64,000 nt of DNA from Algoriphagus sp. AK58 (GTDB lineage: Bacteria; Bacteroidota; Bacteroidia; Cytophagales; Cyclobacteriaceae), in contig NZ_QEIG01000007.1 in NCBI RefSeq assembly GCF_014324365.1, positions 233,830 to 297,829 of the forward strand, in the 5' to 3' direction. How positions within the stretch are numbered: position 1 is the stretch's first letter; every line of letters starts with the position of its first letter. The position numbers and the translations under genes were made by a program. The notes beneath the pieces are model-generated. The model searched no databases. It was not told where the DNA came from and saw nothing but the letters and a program-made list of their open reading frames with translations. Shown in pieces: positions 26,092 to 35,539 of the stretch.

Positions 26092-27029
26092 AACAAAAAG
26101 TATAGGTAAAGAAGATATGCTAAAAACAAAATTGAACCCTCAACCTTTGAAATTCTCATTTTGGTTCGCATAAGAGGGAATAATAAAATGGAAATCCCCA
26201 ACATCCAAAGAAAGTCAGAATTAATAAAGGCTTGTGAAATCGCTATGGGTTTTACTAAAGCGGTAATCCCAATAATCGAGAGGATGTTCATAATATTGCT
26301 TCCAAGAATATTGCCTAATGCTAGGTCAGTTCTTTTTGACAAGGCCGCAATGATGGAAGTGATCAATTCAGGAAGACTGGTTCCTATAGCAACGATGGTC
26401 ACACCGATCACTCGCTCAGAAACCCCAAAATTTTTCGAAATTATAACGGCATTCTCCACCAAAAAATCAGCTCCAAAATACAATCCAACAACACCTCCGA
26501 TCAACATGGCGAGGGAGATCGGCCAAGTATAATTTTTGACTTCCTCTATTTCCTCCTCCACCAGTTCGTTTTCTTTCACCAATCCTTGTCCAAGATTTCT
26601 AAAAAGATAGGCGTTAAATACAATAAAACCTCCAAAAAGAAGGAAACCTTCCCAAAAAGCAATCTTAAGATCGAGGCTTATGAAATAAAATAGGAAGGTA
26701 ACAAGAAGCATCACCAAAAAGTCAAACCGGATGTGTTCTCTCCGGATAAGTATTGGATAAAAAATTCCGCTCAATCCTAGCACCAAGCCAATATTGGCTA
26801 TGTTTGATCCTACGACATTGCCAATAGAAATGTCACTATTCCCTTTGATCGCTGCATTCAAACTTACCAAAAGTTCAGGAGCGGAGGTTCCAAAAGCCAC
26901 TACTGTCAAGCCTATCAAACCTGTGCTCATTCCGAGTTTAAGTGCGATAGAAGAGGCTCCATCTACTAGTATTTTACCTCCAAGTAATAGAATAAAAAGC
27001 CCCAATAGCAAAAGTAAATAAGGTGTCAT
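26088..27029 (-). CDS. Calcium/sodium antiporter (CaCA family, YrbG-like)
   Basis: An inner-membrane exchanger with an internal duplication. The two alpha-repeats are plain: GTSAPELLVS at 47-56 with GNVVGSNIANIGL at 70-82, and GTSLPELITS with GNILGSNIMNIL in the second half; the Glu residues are the ion-binding acids. An acidic cytoplasmic loop (NELVEEEIEEVKN) joins the halves. The frame extends to TTG at 27050, but the ATG at 27029 (MTPYLLLLLG) starts directly with the first membrane helix and lies 4 nt after the upp stop. Length 313 aa, normal. Confidence 0.92.
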   Translation of the reverse strand: MTPYLLLLLGLFILLLGGKILVDGASSIALKLGMSTGLIGLTVVAFGTSAPELLVSLNAAIKGNSDISIGNVVGSNIANIGLVLGLSGIFYPILIRREHIRFDFLVMLLVTFLFYFISLDLKIAFWEGFLLFGGFIVFNAYLFRNLGQGLVKENELVEEEIEEVKNYTWPISLAMLIGGVVGLYFGADFLVENAVIISKNFGVSERVIGVTIVAIGTSLPELITSIIAALSKRTDLALGNILGSNIMNILSIIGITALVKPIAISQAFINSDFLWMLGISILLFPLMRTKMRISKVEGSILFLAYLLYLYFLL

Positions 27030-27033
27030 CAGA

Positions 27034-27675
27034 TCACAGTTTTTCTCCAAAAGCTAAATCTCCAGCGTCACCTAGTCCCGGGACGATATAAGCGTGTTCA
27101 TTTAGTCTTTCATCCAGTGCTCCCAGCCAAATCTTGTAAGGGAGATTCAAATGAGACTCCAAAAATTTAATTCCTTCCGGGGCAGCAAAAGCTGCCGCAA
27201 TATGAATCATTTTTGGAGTTCCATGAGTCAATAGGGTATCTATTGATTTGATAAATGATTTTCCAGTGGCCAGCATGGGGTCGGCAAGAATAAGAGTCTT
27301 GCCAGTTAAATCCGGGCTTGCATGGTATCCAAGGTTGATTGAAATATTGTCGGCGTGTTCTTCTCTGAATGCGCCAATAAAGCCACTCTCTGCCTGGTCA
27401 AAGAAGTTTAAAAATCCCTGGTAAAAGGGAAGTGAGGCCCTCAAAACGGCAACGATGACGGGCTGACACTGGGGGATTTCAACATTTAATTTAGCCAGAG
27501 GAGTTTCTACCTCCTGGCTTTGATAATCCATGGTTTTGGATATTTCATAAGCCAGGATTTCTCCTAGGCGTTCAAGGTTTTTTCTAAACCTCATTCTGTC
27601 CTTTTGGATTTGGACGTCCCTGAGTTCTGCCAAAAATCGATTGGCTATTGTCTTTTGCTGGGATAGGATGAACAT
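27034..27675 (-). CDS. upp: Uracil phosphoribosyltransferase
   Basis: Salvages uracil to UMP using PRPP. The PRPP loop is LADPMLATGKS at 130-140 and the uracil-binding C-terminal motif is PGLGDAGDLAFG at about 199-210. 213 aa is normal. It is followed after 4 nt by the exchanger gene, which implies co-transcription. A terminator for the OmpA gene lies just upstream at 27692-27716. Confidence 0.94.
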   Translation of the reverse strand: MFILSQQKTIANRFLAELRDVQIQKDRMRFRKNLERLGEILAYEISKTMDYQSQEVETPLAKLNVEIPQCQPVIVAVLRASLPFYQGFLNFFDQAESGFIGAFREEHADNISINLGYHASPDLTGKTLILADPMLATGKSFIKSIDTLLTHGTPKMIHIAAAFAAPEGIKFLESHLNLPYKIWLGALDERLNEHAYIVPGLGDAGDLAFGEKL

Positions 27676-27691
27676 GTTTCAAAAATAAAAC

Positions 27692-27716
27692 AAAACCCGG
27701 TGATAAACCGGGTTTT
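27692..27716 (-). terminator. Terminator after the downstream OmpA gene
   Basis: A 9-bp stem (AAAACCCGG / CCGGGTTTT), 7-nt loop, followed on the minus strand by GTTTTATTTTTG. It starts 9 nt past the stop at 27726. Confidence 0.8.
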
Positions 27717-27725
27717 AGATTGGTG

Positions 27726-29015
27726 TTATTTGATTTCGAAGCTGGTTCGTCTTGCCATCTGCCGGGCATCTTGGGAAGCTTTATCCACAGAAGTATCTTC
27801 ACCATAACCTTTAAAGGTAAGTCTTGTAGGCTCGATACCCGATGATATCAATAGCTCATAAACTGTTTTAGCCCTTCTTTCTGAAAGCTTGATGTTATAA
27901 TCTTCCGGTCCCAACTCATCAGCGTATCCTTTTATTTCGATTTTTGCTCCGGGATTTCTCTTGAGAAAATTTGAAATGTAATTCGCTGAACCTATGGAGT
28001 AGGCTAAAGGCTTGTCACTATCAAATGCGAAATAAACATTTAAGTATCCCTCATTGATTGCCTTTTTCAAATAATCAATTTCATCCTTTACCTCTTCTAC
28101 CGGGCATCCATTGGTGGAAGCTGGACCAGGAACAAATGGGCACTTGTCCAGGTGATCCGGTGTACCGTCACTATCCGAGTCCATAGTAATTCCATTGGAA
28201 CTTACCCTGGCACCTACGGGAGTATTTACTTCCTTGTCAAGATAATCAGGGATACCATCTCCATCCGTATCTTTCAACATGTCCTTGATTCCAGAGATTT
28301 CAGAAGCCAACTCCTCTTTTGTTGCATACTTATCGGCAGCGATGTACCAATCTGCATGTTGTTCAGCTTTTCCAATGTAAAAATTCAAACCCAGGGTTCC
28401 AGTCCACCACCCTCCGACAGCATGTACAAATGGGTTTGCTGGAGGATTAGGCTGTACAGGTGCATTGTATTTGTTGCCATCAAATGTGTAGGTCTGACGT
28501 CCATTGTGGATATAAGTAATGTCACCTACCAAAGCGATTCTTTCTGTTAATTTATATTGAGGAGTCACCCCAACAAGGATATTATATACATAGTCAGGCT
28601 CTTGGTTGAAAACGGTGTTCTGGAACTTATTTCTTCCAAATCCTGGCCCAAAATGGCCTAGTAATCCTAATTTTCTCGAAAAATTTTCAAAATTCATCAT
28701 CCGGCCATAGTTCATGACCATTTGTAAGTTCCCCCGTAGGTAATTAGTAGAAAATTCCGGGCTTTCTCCTTGGACCTCTCGGAAAGTCCCTATTCCAATA
28801 TCTCCCTTTACTCCAAAATATTCATTGAACATGTATCTGGTTCCAAAGTCTACATGGCCAAGATTTAGCGTGGGAGTTAAAAAGCCTGGTGAAAGAGGAC
28901 CCATCGCTTTGTTGAATCCGCCTGTGACTTCAAGTGACCATTGATTAAAGTCCTTTTGGGCTACGGCTTGATAGGCAATTCCAAAGGATATTAATAGAAT
29001 TAAATACTTTTTCAT
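27726..29015 (-). CDS. OmpA family outer-membrane protein (copy 1)
   Basis: An abundant-type outer-membrane protein. The signal peptide ends near residue 19 (AYQAVAQ). An N-terminal eight-strand barrel covers about 20-220. A calcium-binding thrombospondin-type-3 linker follows (DTDGDGIPDYLD, DSDSDGTPDHLDKCP), then a C-terminal OmpA peptidoglycan-binding domain with YADELGPEDYNIKLSERRAKTVYELL, including the conserved Asp/Arg pair. Length 429 aa. It is closely related along its length to the next gene upstream (29130-30407). It has its own promoter (29048-29080) and terminator. Confidence 0.92.
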   Translation of the reverse strand: MKKYLILLISFGIAYQAVAQKDFNQWSLEVTGGFNKAMGPLSPGFLTPTLNLGHVDFGTRYMFNEYFGVKGDIGIGTFREVQGESPEFSTNYLRGNLQMVMNYGRMMNFENFSRKLGLLGHFGPGFGRNKFQNTVFNQEPDYVYNILVGVTPQYKLTERIALVGDITYIHNGRQTYTFDGNKYNAPVQPNPPANPFVHAVGGWWTGTLGLNFYIGKAEQHADWYIAADKYATKEELASEISGIKDMLKDTDGDGIPDYLDKEVNTPVGARVSSNGITMDSDSDGTPDHLDKCPFVPGPASTNGCPVEEVKDEIDYLKKAINEGYLNVYFAFDSDKPLAYSIGSANYISNFLKRNPGAKIEIKGYADELGPEDYNIKLSERRAKTVYELLISSGIEPTRLTFKGYGEDTSVDKASQDARQMARRTSFEIK

Positions 29016-29047
29016 GAAGAAGGTATTGGGTGGGATGATTGAAGAAC

Positions 29048-29080
29048 CAAAAGTAAATAATACTAGCTATTTGACACAAA
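29048..29080 (-). promoter_or_regulatory. Promoter for OmpA copy 1 (TTTG-N20-TACTTTTG)
   Basis: On the minus strand TTTG (29080-29077) and TACTTTTG (29055-29048) are separated by 21 nt counted from TTG. It lies between the terminator of copy 2 and the ATG of copy 1, so the paralogues are transcribed separately. Confidence 0.6.
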
Positions 29081-29082
29081 AA

Positions 29083-29105
29083 AGCCCGTTCAATTTGAAC
29101 GGGCT
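29083..29105 (-). terminator. Terminator after OmpA copy 2
   Basis: A near-perfect palindrome (AGCCCGTTCAA / TTGAACGGGCT) followed on the minus strand by TTTTTTGTG, 25 nt after the stop codon of copy 2. Confidence 0.85.
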
Positions 29106-29129
29106 CATTTATTATTTAGATATTCTAGC

Positions 29130-30407
29130 TTATTTCACTTCGAAGCTTGCTCTTCTTGCCATTTGTCTAGCGTCAGCAGAAGATTTGTCTACAGAAGTAT
29201 CTTCTCCATATCCTTTGTAAGAAAGTCTAGAGGCATCTACTCCGGAAGCTACTAAGAGATCATAAACTGCTTTTGCTCTCTTTTCAGACAATTTAATGTT
29301 GTAATCTTCAGGACCCAATTCATCAGCGTATCCTTTAATTTCAACCTTAACTCCAGGATTTCTCTTCAGGAAGTTAGAGATGTAGTTTGCTGCACTTACT
29401 GAATATGCAAGAGGTTTAGCACTGTCAAACGCATAATATACGTTTACATAACCGTCATTGATAGCTTTTTTCAAGTAATCAACTTCTTCTCTAGTGACTT
29501 CAGTAGGACATCCGTTGGTAGAAGCTGGACCTGGCTGGAATGGACATTTGTCCATGTGATCAGGAGTTCCGTCTCCATCAGAATCAAGAGTAGTACCTGT
29601 AGGACTAACTCTAGCACCGGCAGGAGTATTTGGTTCTTTATCAAGATAGTCTGGAACACCATCTCCATCGGAATCCTTCAACATATCCTTGATTCCATTG
29701 ATCTGAGAAGCTAATTCTTCTTTGGTAGCGTATTTATCCGCTGCGATATACCAGTCTGCATGCTGGGCTTGCTTTCCAAGATAGAAGTTCAACCCAATTG
29801 TACCGGTCCACCAAGTACCATTCGCTCCGTAGAAACCGTTGCTGATGTCTGGTCTGATAGCTGTAGCACCGTCAAAAGTTACAGTCTGACGACCGTTAAG
29901 AATGGTAGAGATATCACCGACAAGTGCAATCTTTTCACTCAACTTCAACTGTGGTGTGATACCAAAGATCAATGTGTAGACATTGTCGTCGAAATCATTG
30001 TAAAGATTTTCTTCAGGATTAACTAAACCTACACCAGCACCACCATGAAGCAATAAGCCAAATTTTCTGGTGAATGACTCGAAATTCATTACTCTACCGA
30101 TGTTGGCTACACCTTGTAGGTTAAGTCTATTGTACTTAGTGTCGAAGCTTGGACTTTCGCCTTCCACTTCTTTGAAAGAACCAAAGCCGTAGTCAAGTTT
30201 CAATCCAAATTTCTCATTGAACATATATCTGACTCCAAAGTCAACATGTCCAAGATTAAGTGTTGGTGAAAGATAGCCACCGGTCAATGGAGCCATTGGT
30301 TTGTTAAAGCCACCTGTAGCTTCAATTGACCATTTGTTGAATTCCTGGGCATTGGCACCTACTGCCATTGCACCAGCCATGAGGGTTGAGAGTATAAATT
30401 TTTTCAT
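29130..30407 (-). CDS. OmpA family outer-membrane protein (copy 2)
   Basis: Same architecture as the paralogue at 27726-29015: signal peptide ending AVGANAQ near residue 21, barrel about 22-220, thrombospondin-type-3 calcium repeats (DSDGDGVPDYLD, DSDGDGTPDHMDKCP), and an OmpA C-terminal domain with KGYADELGPEDYNIKLSEKRAK and KGYGEDTSVDKSS. 425 aa. The linker and C-terminal domain are almost identical between copies while the barrel loops differ, as expected after a tandem duplication with divergence of exposed surface. It has the best promoter match in the window at 30455-30484, so high expression is likely. Confidence 0.92.
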   Translation of the reverse strand: MKKFILSTLMAGAMAVGANAQEFNKWSIEATGGFNKPMAPLTGGYLSPTLNLGHVDFGVRYMFNEKFGLKLDYGFGSFKEVEGESPSFDTKYNRLNLQGVANIGRVMNFESFTRKFGLLLHGGAGVGLVNPEENLYNDFDDNVYTLIFGITPQLKLSEKIALVGDISTILNGRQTVTFDGATAIRPDISNGFYGANGTWWTGTIGLNFYLGKQAQHADWYIAADKYATKEELASQINGIKDMLKDSDGDGVPDYLDKEPNTPAGARVSPTGTTLDSDGDGTPDHMDKCPFQPGPASTNGCPTEVTREEVDYLKKAINDGYVNVYYAFDSAKPLAYSVSAANYISNFLKRNPGVKVEIKGYADELGPEDYNIKLSEKRAKAVYDLLVASGVDASRLSYKGYGEDTSVDKSSADARQMARRASFEVK

Positions 30408-30454
30408 GACAAAAAATTTTTGTTCAAATTTTTAGTGATTGATAGATGTGATTA

Positions 30455-30484
30455 CAAATTTATAAACTTTTAATTTACTGCAAA
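30455..30484 (-). promoter_or_regulatory. Strong promoter for OmpA copy 2 (TTTG-N18-TAAATTTG)
   Basis: On the minus strand TTTG (30484-30481) is followed after 18 nt by TAAATTTG (30462-30455), matching both halves of the Bacteroidetes consensus, 48 nt before the start codon. The surrounding sequence is AT-rich. Confidence 0.7.
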
Positions 30485-30582
30485 TCTAGATGTTTTATTT
30501 AAAAGGCAATAATGACAACTGAAATTAACTCAGCATTTTTTAATGTTTATTTGTTTACAACGATAACACAATTAATGCCAAA

Positions 30583-31491
30583 ATGAAAATCTTGTTTGAA
30601 TTACTTTCAACTCAATCTGTTTCTGGAGATGAAGCAGAGATTTCTAATCGGATAATTAATTTTATCGAGAAACGAAAGAATTCCTGGAAGGTTTTGCCAG
30701 AAGTGTTTTTCGGTGAAAAATTTCATGATTGTATTTTACTTCGTTTCGGCAATCCGACTACAGCGGTTTTTGCGCATTTGGACACCATTGGTTTCATGGC
30801 AAGGTATGAAAACCAACTTATTCCTGTAGGAGGCCCGGAAATTATTCCTGGAACCCCGTTGATTGGGAAGGATAGTTTGGGTGAGATTTCTTGTAAGTTA
30901 ATCGGGGATGAAGAGGCCTGTTTTCATGATTTCCCAAGAAAAATCGATAGAGGCACGAGACTTTCCTTCGCTCAAAATATCAGAATCGATTCAGAATTCA
31001 TTCAAGCGGCTTACTTGGATAATCGCCTTGGAATTTACAATGCTCTCACGCTATGTGAAAGTCTTGAAAATGGATGGGTGATTTTTTCTACCTACGAGGA
31101 GCATGGAGGTGGAAGTATGCCATTTTTATTAAAGTTTATTCAGGAAACTGCCCCGATCAAGCAGGCTTTGATATCCGATATTACTTGGATTACTGAAGGA
31201 GTACATCACCATCAGGGAGTAGTAATTTCCATTCGGGACAAGTTCATTCCCAGAAAAAAGTTCCTTGATCGTGTGATTCAATTGGCTGAAGAAAGTGGAA
31301 TTCCATTTCAGTTGGAAGTAGAGGCATTTGGCGGTAGTGATGGAAAAGAAATTCAGTTTTCGCCTTTTGCGATTGACTGGTGCTTTATAGGGGCTGCAGA
31401 AGACCATGTTCATACACCGGATGAAAAAGTGTCTTTAAAAGACTTAGATTCTATGATTAAGATGTACCAATTCCTGCTCCAGGTCCTTTAA
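30583..31491 (+). CDS. M42/M20-type zinc aminopeptidase-like protein
   Basis: A cytoplasmic peptidase with a co-catalytic metal site. Metal and catalytic residues in order: H65 and D67 in AHLDTIG, D146 in YLDNRLG, E172/E173 in TYEEHG, an Asp near 198 in ISDITW, and a His near 279 in DHVHTPDEKVSL. The spacing is closest to M42 glutamyl aminopeptidases, but at 302 aa it is shorter than the usual 350, with a small dimerisation domain. It sits directly upstream of hpt (9-nt gap), probably co-transcribed. Confidence 0.82.
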   Translation: MKILFELLSTQSVSGDEAEISNRIINFIEKRKNSWKVLPEVFFGEKFHDCILLRFGNPTTAVFAHLDTIGFMARYENQLIPVGGPEIIPGTPLIGKDSLGEISCKLIGDEEACFHDFPRKIDRGTRLSFAQNIRIDSEFIQAAYLDNRLGIYNALTLCESLENGWVIFSTYEEHGGGSMPFLLKFIQETAPIKQALISDITWITEGVHHHQGVVISIRDKFIPRKKFLDRVIQLAEESGIPFQLEVEAFGGSDGKEIQFSPFAIDWCFIGAAEDHVHTPDEKVSLKDLDSMIKMYQFLLQVL

Positions 31492-31500
31492 TTTGCCGTG

Positions 31501-32040
31501 ATGAAAAAAATAATACTTAAGGATAAGTCCTTTGAGGTTTATCTCACCGAAAATCAAATCAAAAGCAGAATAAGGGAGATTGGGGATCAAATCTCTCGGG
31601 ATTTTCAAGGTGAAGAAGTGATTTTGCTTGGTGTTCTCAATGGGTCATTTGTCGTAATGGCGGATTTGGCAAGATCGATTGACCTTTCCATTCATTGTGA
31701 ATTTTTAAAAATTTCTTCTTACTCGGGGATGGAGACAACAGGCAAGATTAAATCAATTCTTGGTCTATCGATTGACATCAAGGATAGAAATGTACTTGTG
31801 GTAGAGGATATTGTAGATACAGGAATCAGCATGGATTATCTGATTTCTCAACTTTCTGAAATGAATCCTAAGCGATTGGCCATTGCCACTCTGTTATTTA
31901 AAAAGGAGGCTTTTAGGTTTAATTACCCTCTGAATTATGTCGGTTTTGAAATTCCGAATAAATTTGTCGTCGGCTTTGGCCTTGATTATGATGGATTAGG
32001 AAGAAATCTTCCGCATATCTATCAGCTCAGTACTACTTAA
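31501..32040 (+). CDS. hpt: Hypoxanthine phosphoribosyltransferase
   Basis: Salvages hypoxanthine and guanine. The PRPP motif VLVVEDIVDTGIS is at about 98-110 and the flexible-loop residues SSYSGMETTGKI are near 72-83. The frame also allows a GTG start 3 nt upstream (31498); I use the ATG. 179 aa, normal length. It is followed after 15 nt by adk, a common purine-salvage/adenylate pairing in Bacteroidetes. Confidence 0.94.
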   Translation: MKKIILKDKSFEVYLTENQIKSRIREIGDQISRDFQGEEVILLGVLNGSFVVMADLARSIDLSIHCEFLKISSYSGMETTGKIKSILGLSIDIKDRNVLVVEDIVDTGISMDYLISQLSEMNPKRLAIATLLFKKEAFRFNYPLNYVGFEIPNKFVVGFGLDYDGLGRNLPHIYQLSTT

Positions 32041-32055
32041 ACAAAGACTCCTGTA

Positions 32056-32628
32056 ATGCTTAATATTGTTCTATTTGGCCCTCCGGGTGCGGGAAAAGGC
32101 ACTCAAAGTGAAAAATTAATCGCTAAGTATGGCTTAACTCACCTTTCGACAGGGGACCTATTCAGAAAACACCTAGGGGAAGGTACAGATTTGGGTCTGC
32201 TTGCAAAAAAATTCATGGATCAGGGTCATCTAGTTCCTGACGAAGTGGTAATTAGCATGGTAGAGCATAAAATTAATTCTACTTCGGAGAGCAAAGGATT
32301 CATCTTTGACGGTTTTCCCCGCACTACAGCCCAAGCCGAGGCACTTGATGCCATGCTAGAAAACCATGGAATGAAAATTTCCGGAATGATAGCTTTGGAT
32401 GTCCCTCAGGACATTTTGAAAGAGCGTATCAAGGAAAGAGGAAAAACCTCTGGTCGGGCTGATGATCAGGATGAGGAAAAGATCAACACTCGCATAAAGG
32501 TGTATTTGGCAGAGACTTTACCTGTAGCAGAGTATTATGAAAAGCAGGGGAAGTTTAAAAATATTAATGGTGTAGGGAAAATTGATGAGATCTTTGATGA
32601 AATCTCTAGCGTAATCGATAGCTACTGA
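32056..32628 (+). CDS. adk: Adenylate kinase
   Basis: Catalyses ATP + AMP to 2 ADP. The P-loop FGPPGAGKGTQ is at residues 6-16, HLSTGDLFR (AMP site) near 33-41, and DGFPRTTAQAEAL near 84-96. The LID is the short form without zinc cysteines, giving 190 aa instead of about 215. In an operon with hpt upstream and obg 76 nt downstream. Confidence 0.95.
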   Translation: MLNIVLFGPPGAGKGTQSEKLIAKYGLTHLSTGDLFRKHLGEGTDLGLLAKKFMDQGHLVPDEVVISMVEHKINSTSESKGFIFDGFPRTTAQAEALDAMLENHGMKISGMIALDVPQDILKERIKERGKTSGRADDQDEEKINTRIKVYLAETLPVAEYYEKQGKFKNINGVGKIDEIFDEISSVIDSY

Positions 32629-32643
32629 TTCCCAACGTTTTCT

Positions 32644-32651
32644 TAATTTTG
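32644..32651 (+). promoter_or_regulatory. -7 element (TAATTTTG) upstream of obg
   Basis: Exact TAnnTTTG match 53 nt before the obg ATG in the adk-obg gap; the -33 half is unclear. It would allow obg transcription independent of adk. Confidence 0.4.
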
Positions 32652-32704
32652 CAATTCCAAGACTTGGCTAGGCTCTAGGGCTTAGCCTTTTTCTTTCTCT
32701 GACA

Positions 32705-33697
32705 ATGGCCGATTCCAATTTCATAGATTACGTAAAATTTTGTTCCAGATCCGGTGCTGGTGGTGCAGGTTCTGTTCATTTTCGAAGAGAAAAACATGTG
32801 CCAAAAGGAGGACCTGATGGAGGTGACGGAGGCCGTGGAGGTCATATTATCCTTCGAGGTAATGCGCAACTCTGGACTTTGCTCCACCTTAAATATAAGA
32901 AGCATGTCATTGCGGATTCAGGAAGAGGGGGAGAAGGAGGAAGGCGAACCGGTGCTGATGGAAAAGATGTCATCCTTGAAGTGCCACTCGGAACTGTGGC
33001 TAAAGATGCTGAGACTGGCGAAAAGCGATTTGAAATCACTGAGGATGGCCAGGAAGTAATTCTTACTCGAGGTGGGAGAGGAGGATTGGGGAATGACCAT
33101 TTTAAGACTGCTACCAATCAAGCTCCCCATTTTGCTCAGCCCGGAGAACCGGGGATTGAAGAATGGATTATTCTTGAATTAAAATTATTGGCAGATGTGG
33201 GGCTAGTTGGTTTTCCCAATGCAGGAAAATCAACACTTCTTTCTTCCATTTCTGCAGCTAGACCCGAAATCGGTGATTATCCTTTTACAACGTTAGTCCC
33301 TAATCTTGGCGTCGTCAGTTATCGGGACGATAAATCCTTTGTCATGGCAGATATCCCCGGAATTATCGAAGGGGCCGCAGAAGGCAAAGGTCTCGGAATA
33401 CGGTTTTTGAGACACATCGAGCGTAACTCAATCCTGTTGTTTTTGATTCCTGCAGATGCGCCCGATATCAAAGAGCAATATAGGATTTTGTTGGGTGAAT
33501 TGGAAAAATACAATCCTGAGCTTTTGGATAAAAAAAGGATTTTAGCCATTTCCAAAGCAGATATGCTGGATCAGGAGTTGATCCAAGAAATGGAACTGGA
33601 GATTCCTAAAGAAATCCCTTATGTATTCATCTCTTCGATCAGCCAATACAATCTGGATAAGCTTAAAGATCTAATCTGGCAGGCCATTCATGCCTGA
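32705..33697 (+). CDS. obg: GTPase Obg
   Basis: An essential GTPase linked to 50S ribosome maturation and stress control. The glycine-rich Obg fold spans about 1-158 ([20 protein letters not shown]), followed by the G domain: GFPNAGKST at 169-177, DIPG at 216-219, and SKAD near 283 (G4). 330 aa; it lacks the optional C-terminal OCT domain. Followed by grpE after 78 nt. Confidence 0.95.
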   Translation: MADSNFIDYVKFCSRSGAGGAGSVHFRREKHVPKGGPDGGDGGRGGHIILRGNAQLWTLLHLKYKKHVIADSGRGGEGGRRTGADGKDVILEVPLGTVAKDAETGEKRFEITEDGQEVILTRGGRGGLGNDHFKTATNQAPHFAQPGEPGIEEWIILELKLLADVGLVGFPNAGKSTLLSSISAARPEIGDYPFTTLVPNLGVVSYRDDKSFVMADIPGIIEGAAEGKGLGIRFLRHIERNSILLFLIPADAPDIKEQYRILLGELEKYNPELLDKKRILAISKADMLDQELIQEMELEIPKEIPYVFISSISQYNLDKLKDLIWQAIHA

Positions 33698-33775
33698 AAA
33701 ATGTCAGATTGTCAGAAAATGGGCTCTGGCAGAATCCTTGTTACATGCCTTTTGCCCAAATAGAATCAATAAAGT

Positions 33776-34345
33776 ATGGAAAATAAAGAGAAACTGGACC
33801 AAGAAACCACTCAATCGATAGAGGAGCAAGTGGCAGAAGAATCGCTTCAAAATGAAACGGAACTTCCGAAAAACGAGGGAACTCAGCCAGAAAATCAGGA
33901 AGTAAAACTAGAAGCGGAAGTGGCAGAACTAAAAGATAAATACCTAAGACTCTATTCAGATTTCGAGAATTTCAGAAAGCGCACTGCAAAAGAGCGGATT
34001 GATTTGATCAAAACAGCTTCCGAAGATGTACTAAAGGAGCTTATCCCCGTGGTGGATGACTTTGAAAGAGCTTTTAAGGCTTCTGAGAACGAAACCGATG
34101 CTGCCAAAATCAGAGAAGGAAATCAGTTGATTTTTCACAAACTTTTAAGGATTCTTGAGTCCAAGGGATTGAAGTCAATGGATGATCTAGTAGGGAAGCC
34201 TTTTGATGCAGACACGCAGGAAGCTATAACGCAGATTCCAGCTCCATCTGAAGATTTGAAAGGTGCAGTGATAGATGTAGTCGAAAAAGGCTACGTATTG
34301 GGTGAAAAAGTGGTAAGATACGCGAAGGTGGTCACCGGAGCATAA
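33776..34345 (+). CDS. grpE: Nucleotide exchange factor GrpE
   Basis: Releases ADP from DnaK. An acidic, disordered N-terminus of about 50 residues is followed by a long coiled coil and the conserved block YLRLYSDFENFRKRTAKER near 58-76. PVVDDFERAF and the C-terminal VVEKGYVLGEKVVRYAKV segment form the beta-wing. 189 aa, normal. It is 6 nt upstream of dnaJ; dnaK is not in the window. Confidence 0.95.
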   Translation: MENKEKLDQETTQSIEEQVAEESLQNETELPKNEGTQPENQEVKLEAEVAELKDKYLRLYSDFENFRKRTAKERIDLIKTASEDVLKELIPVVDDFERAFKASENETDAAKIREGNQLIFHKLLRILESKGLKSMDDLVGKPFDADTQEAITQIPAPSEDLKGAVIDVVEKGYVLGEKVVRYAKVVTGA

Positions 34346-34351
34346 AAGCAT

Positions 34352-35458
34352 ATGGCAAAAAGAGACTATTACGAGGTACTTGGAGTTTCCAAATCAGCAA
34401 GTGCGGACGAAATCAAAAAGGCGTACCGAAAGCTTGCCATTCAGTACCATCCTGATAAAAATCCTGATAATCCAGAAGCTGAGGAGAAATTCAAAGAAGC
34501 AGCTGAAGCCTATGAAGTACTGAGCAATCCGGAAAAAAAGGCTCGTTATGACCAGTTTGGTCACCAAGGTCTGGGAGGTAACGGAGGATTTGGCGGGGGA
34601 GGGATGAACATGGAAGATATCTTCTCCCAATTCGGGGATATTTTCGGAGGCGGAGGGTTTGGTTCATTTTTTGGCGGAGGCGGTGGAGGCCGAAGAACCA
34701 AAAAAGGAACAAACCTTCGTGTAAAGCTTAAGCTTAACCTTCAGGAAATAGCCAACGGCGTAGAAAAGAAGATTAAAGTCAAGCGGCATGTGGTTGCTCC
34801 CGGCGTGACCTTCAAGTCCTGCTCTGCCTGTCAGGGAACCGGCCAGGTAAAAAAGGTAGTAAATACCATGCTTGGACAAATGGTTTCGGCCAGCACCTGT
34901 GCAGTCTGTGGAGGGGCAGGTCAAATTGTCGACAAAAAGCCTGCTGAAGCGGACTCCAGGGGACTTATCGTCAAGGAGGAAGTGATCTCCATCAATATTC
35001 CCGGTGGCGTGGGAGAAGGGATGCAACTCAGCATGTCCGGTAAGGGGAATGAAACACCGGGTGGTATCCCTGGAGATCTACTTATTGTCATCGAGGAAGC
35101 GGAAGAGAATGTTTTCCAAAGAGAAGGAAACAACGTCATCTATGATCTCCACATTTCCTTTATTCAGGCTGCTTTGGGAGATTCTGTAGAAGTGCCAACG
35201 ATTGACGGAAAAGTCAAAATAAAAATCGATCCTGGAACCCAAAGTGGGAAAATGCTCAGACTGAAAGGTAAAGGGATAAAAGATATCAATGGTTATAACC
35301 GAGGAGACCAGTTGATCATGGTCAATGTTTGGACTCCTACCCAACTGTCCCGAGAAGAAAGATCCATCTTAGAAGGACTTAAGAATTCGGATAATTTCAA
35401 GCCGGATCCCGGTAAGCAAGAGAAGTCCTTCTTTGATAAAATGAAGGAATTTTTCTAA
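34352..35458 (+). CDS. dnaJ: Chaperone DnaJ with a reduced zinc domain
   Basis: Delivers substrates to DnaK and stimulates its ATPase. The J domain has HPD at 33-35, and a Gly/Phe-rich region is at about 70-118. The cysteine-rich domain has only two of the four C-x2-C-x-G-x-G modules: C157/C160 (CSACQGTG) and C183/C186 (CAVCGGAG), enough for one zinc ion. The C-terminal client-binding domain is complete (VSISIPGG-type strand, GDLLIVIEE). 368 aa. From memory this reduced form is usual in Bacteroidetes. Ends in a terminator at 35467-35490. Confidence 0.94.
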   Translation: MAKRDYYEVLGVSKSASADEIKKAYRKLAIQYHPDKNPDNPEAEEKFKEAAEAYEVLSNPEKKARYDQFGHQGLGGNGGFGGGGMNMEDIFSQFGDIFGGGGFGSFFGGGGGGRRTKKGTNLRVKLKLNLQEIANGVEKKIKVKRHVVAPGVTFKSCSACQGTGQVKKVVNTMLGQMVSASTCAVCGGAGQIVDKKPAEADSRGLIVKEEVISINIPGGVGEGMQLSMSGKGNETPGGIPGDLLIVIEEAEENVFQREGNNVIYDLHISFIQAALGDSVEVPTIDGKVKIKIDPGTQSGKMLRLKGKGIKDINGYNRGDQLIMVNVWTPTQLSREERSILEGLKNSDNFKPDPGKQEKSFFDKMKEFF

Positions 35459-35466
35459 AACTTTGT

Positions 35467-35490
35467 AAAGCCAGACTTGTATCTGGCTTT
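35467..35490 (+). terminator. Terminator after dnaJ
   Basis: A 9-bp stem (AAAGCCAGA / TCTGGCTTT), 6-nt loop, followed by TTTTTATATTTTT, 9 nt after the dnaJ stop. Confidence 0.85.
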
Positions 35491-35539
35491 TTTTATATTT
35501 TTCACAAACCTTTTCAAAGTCGCCCCGTAACCTTACCGT

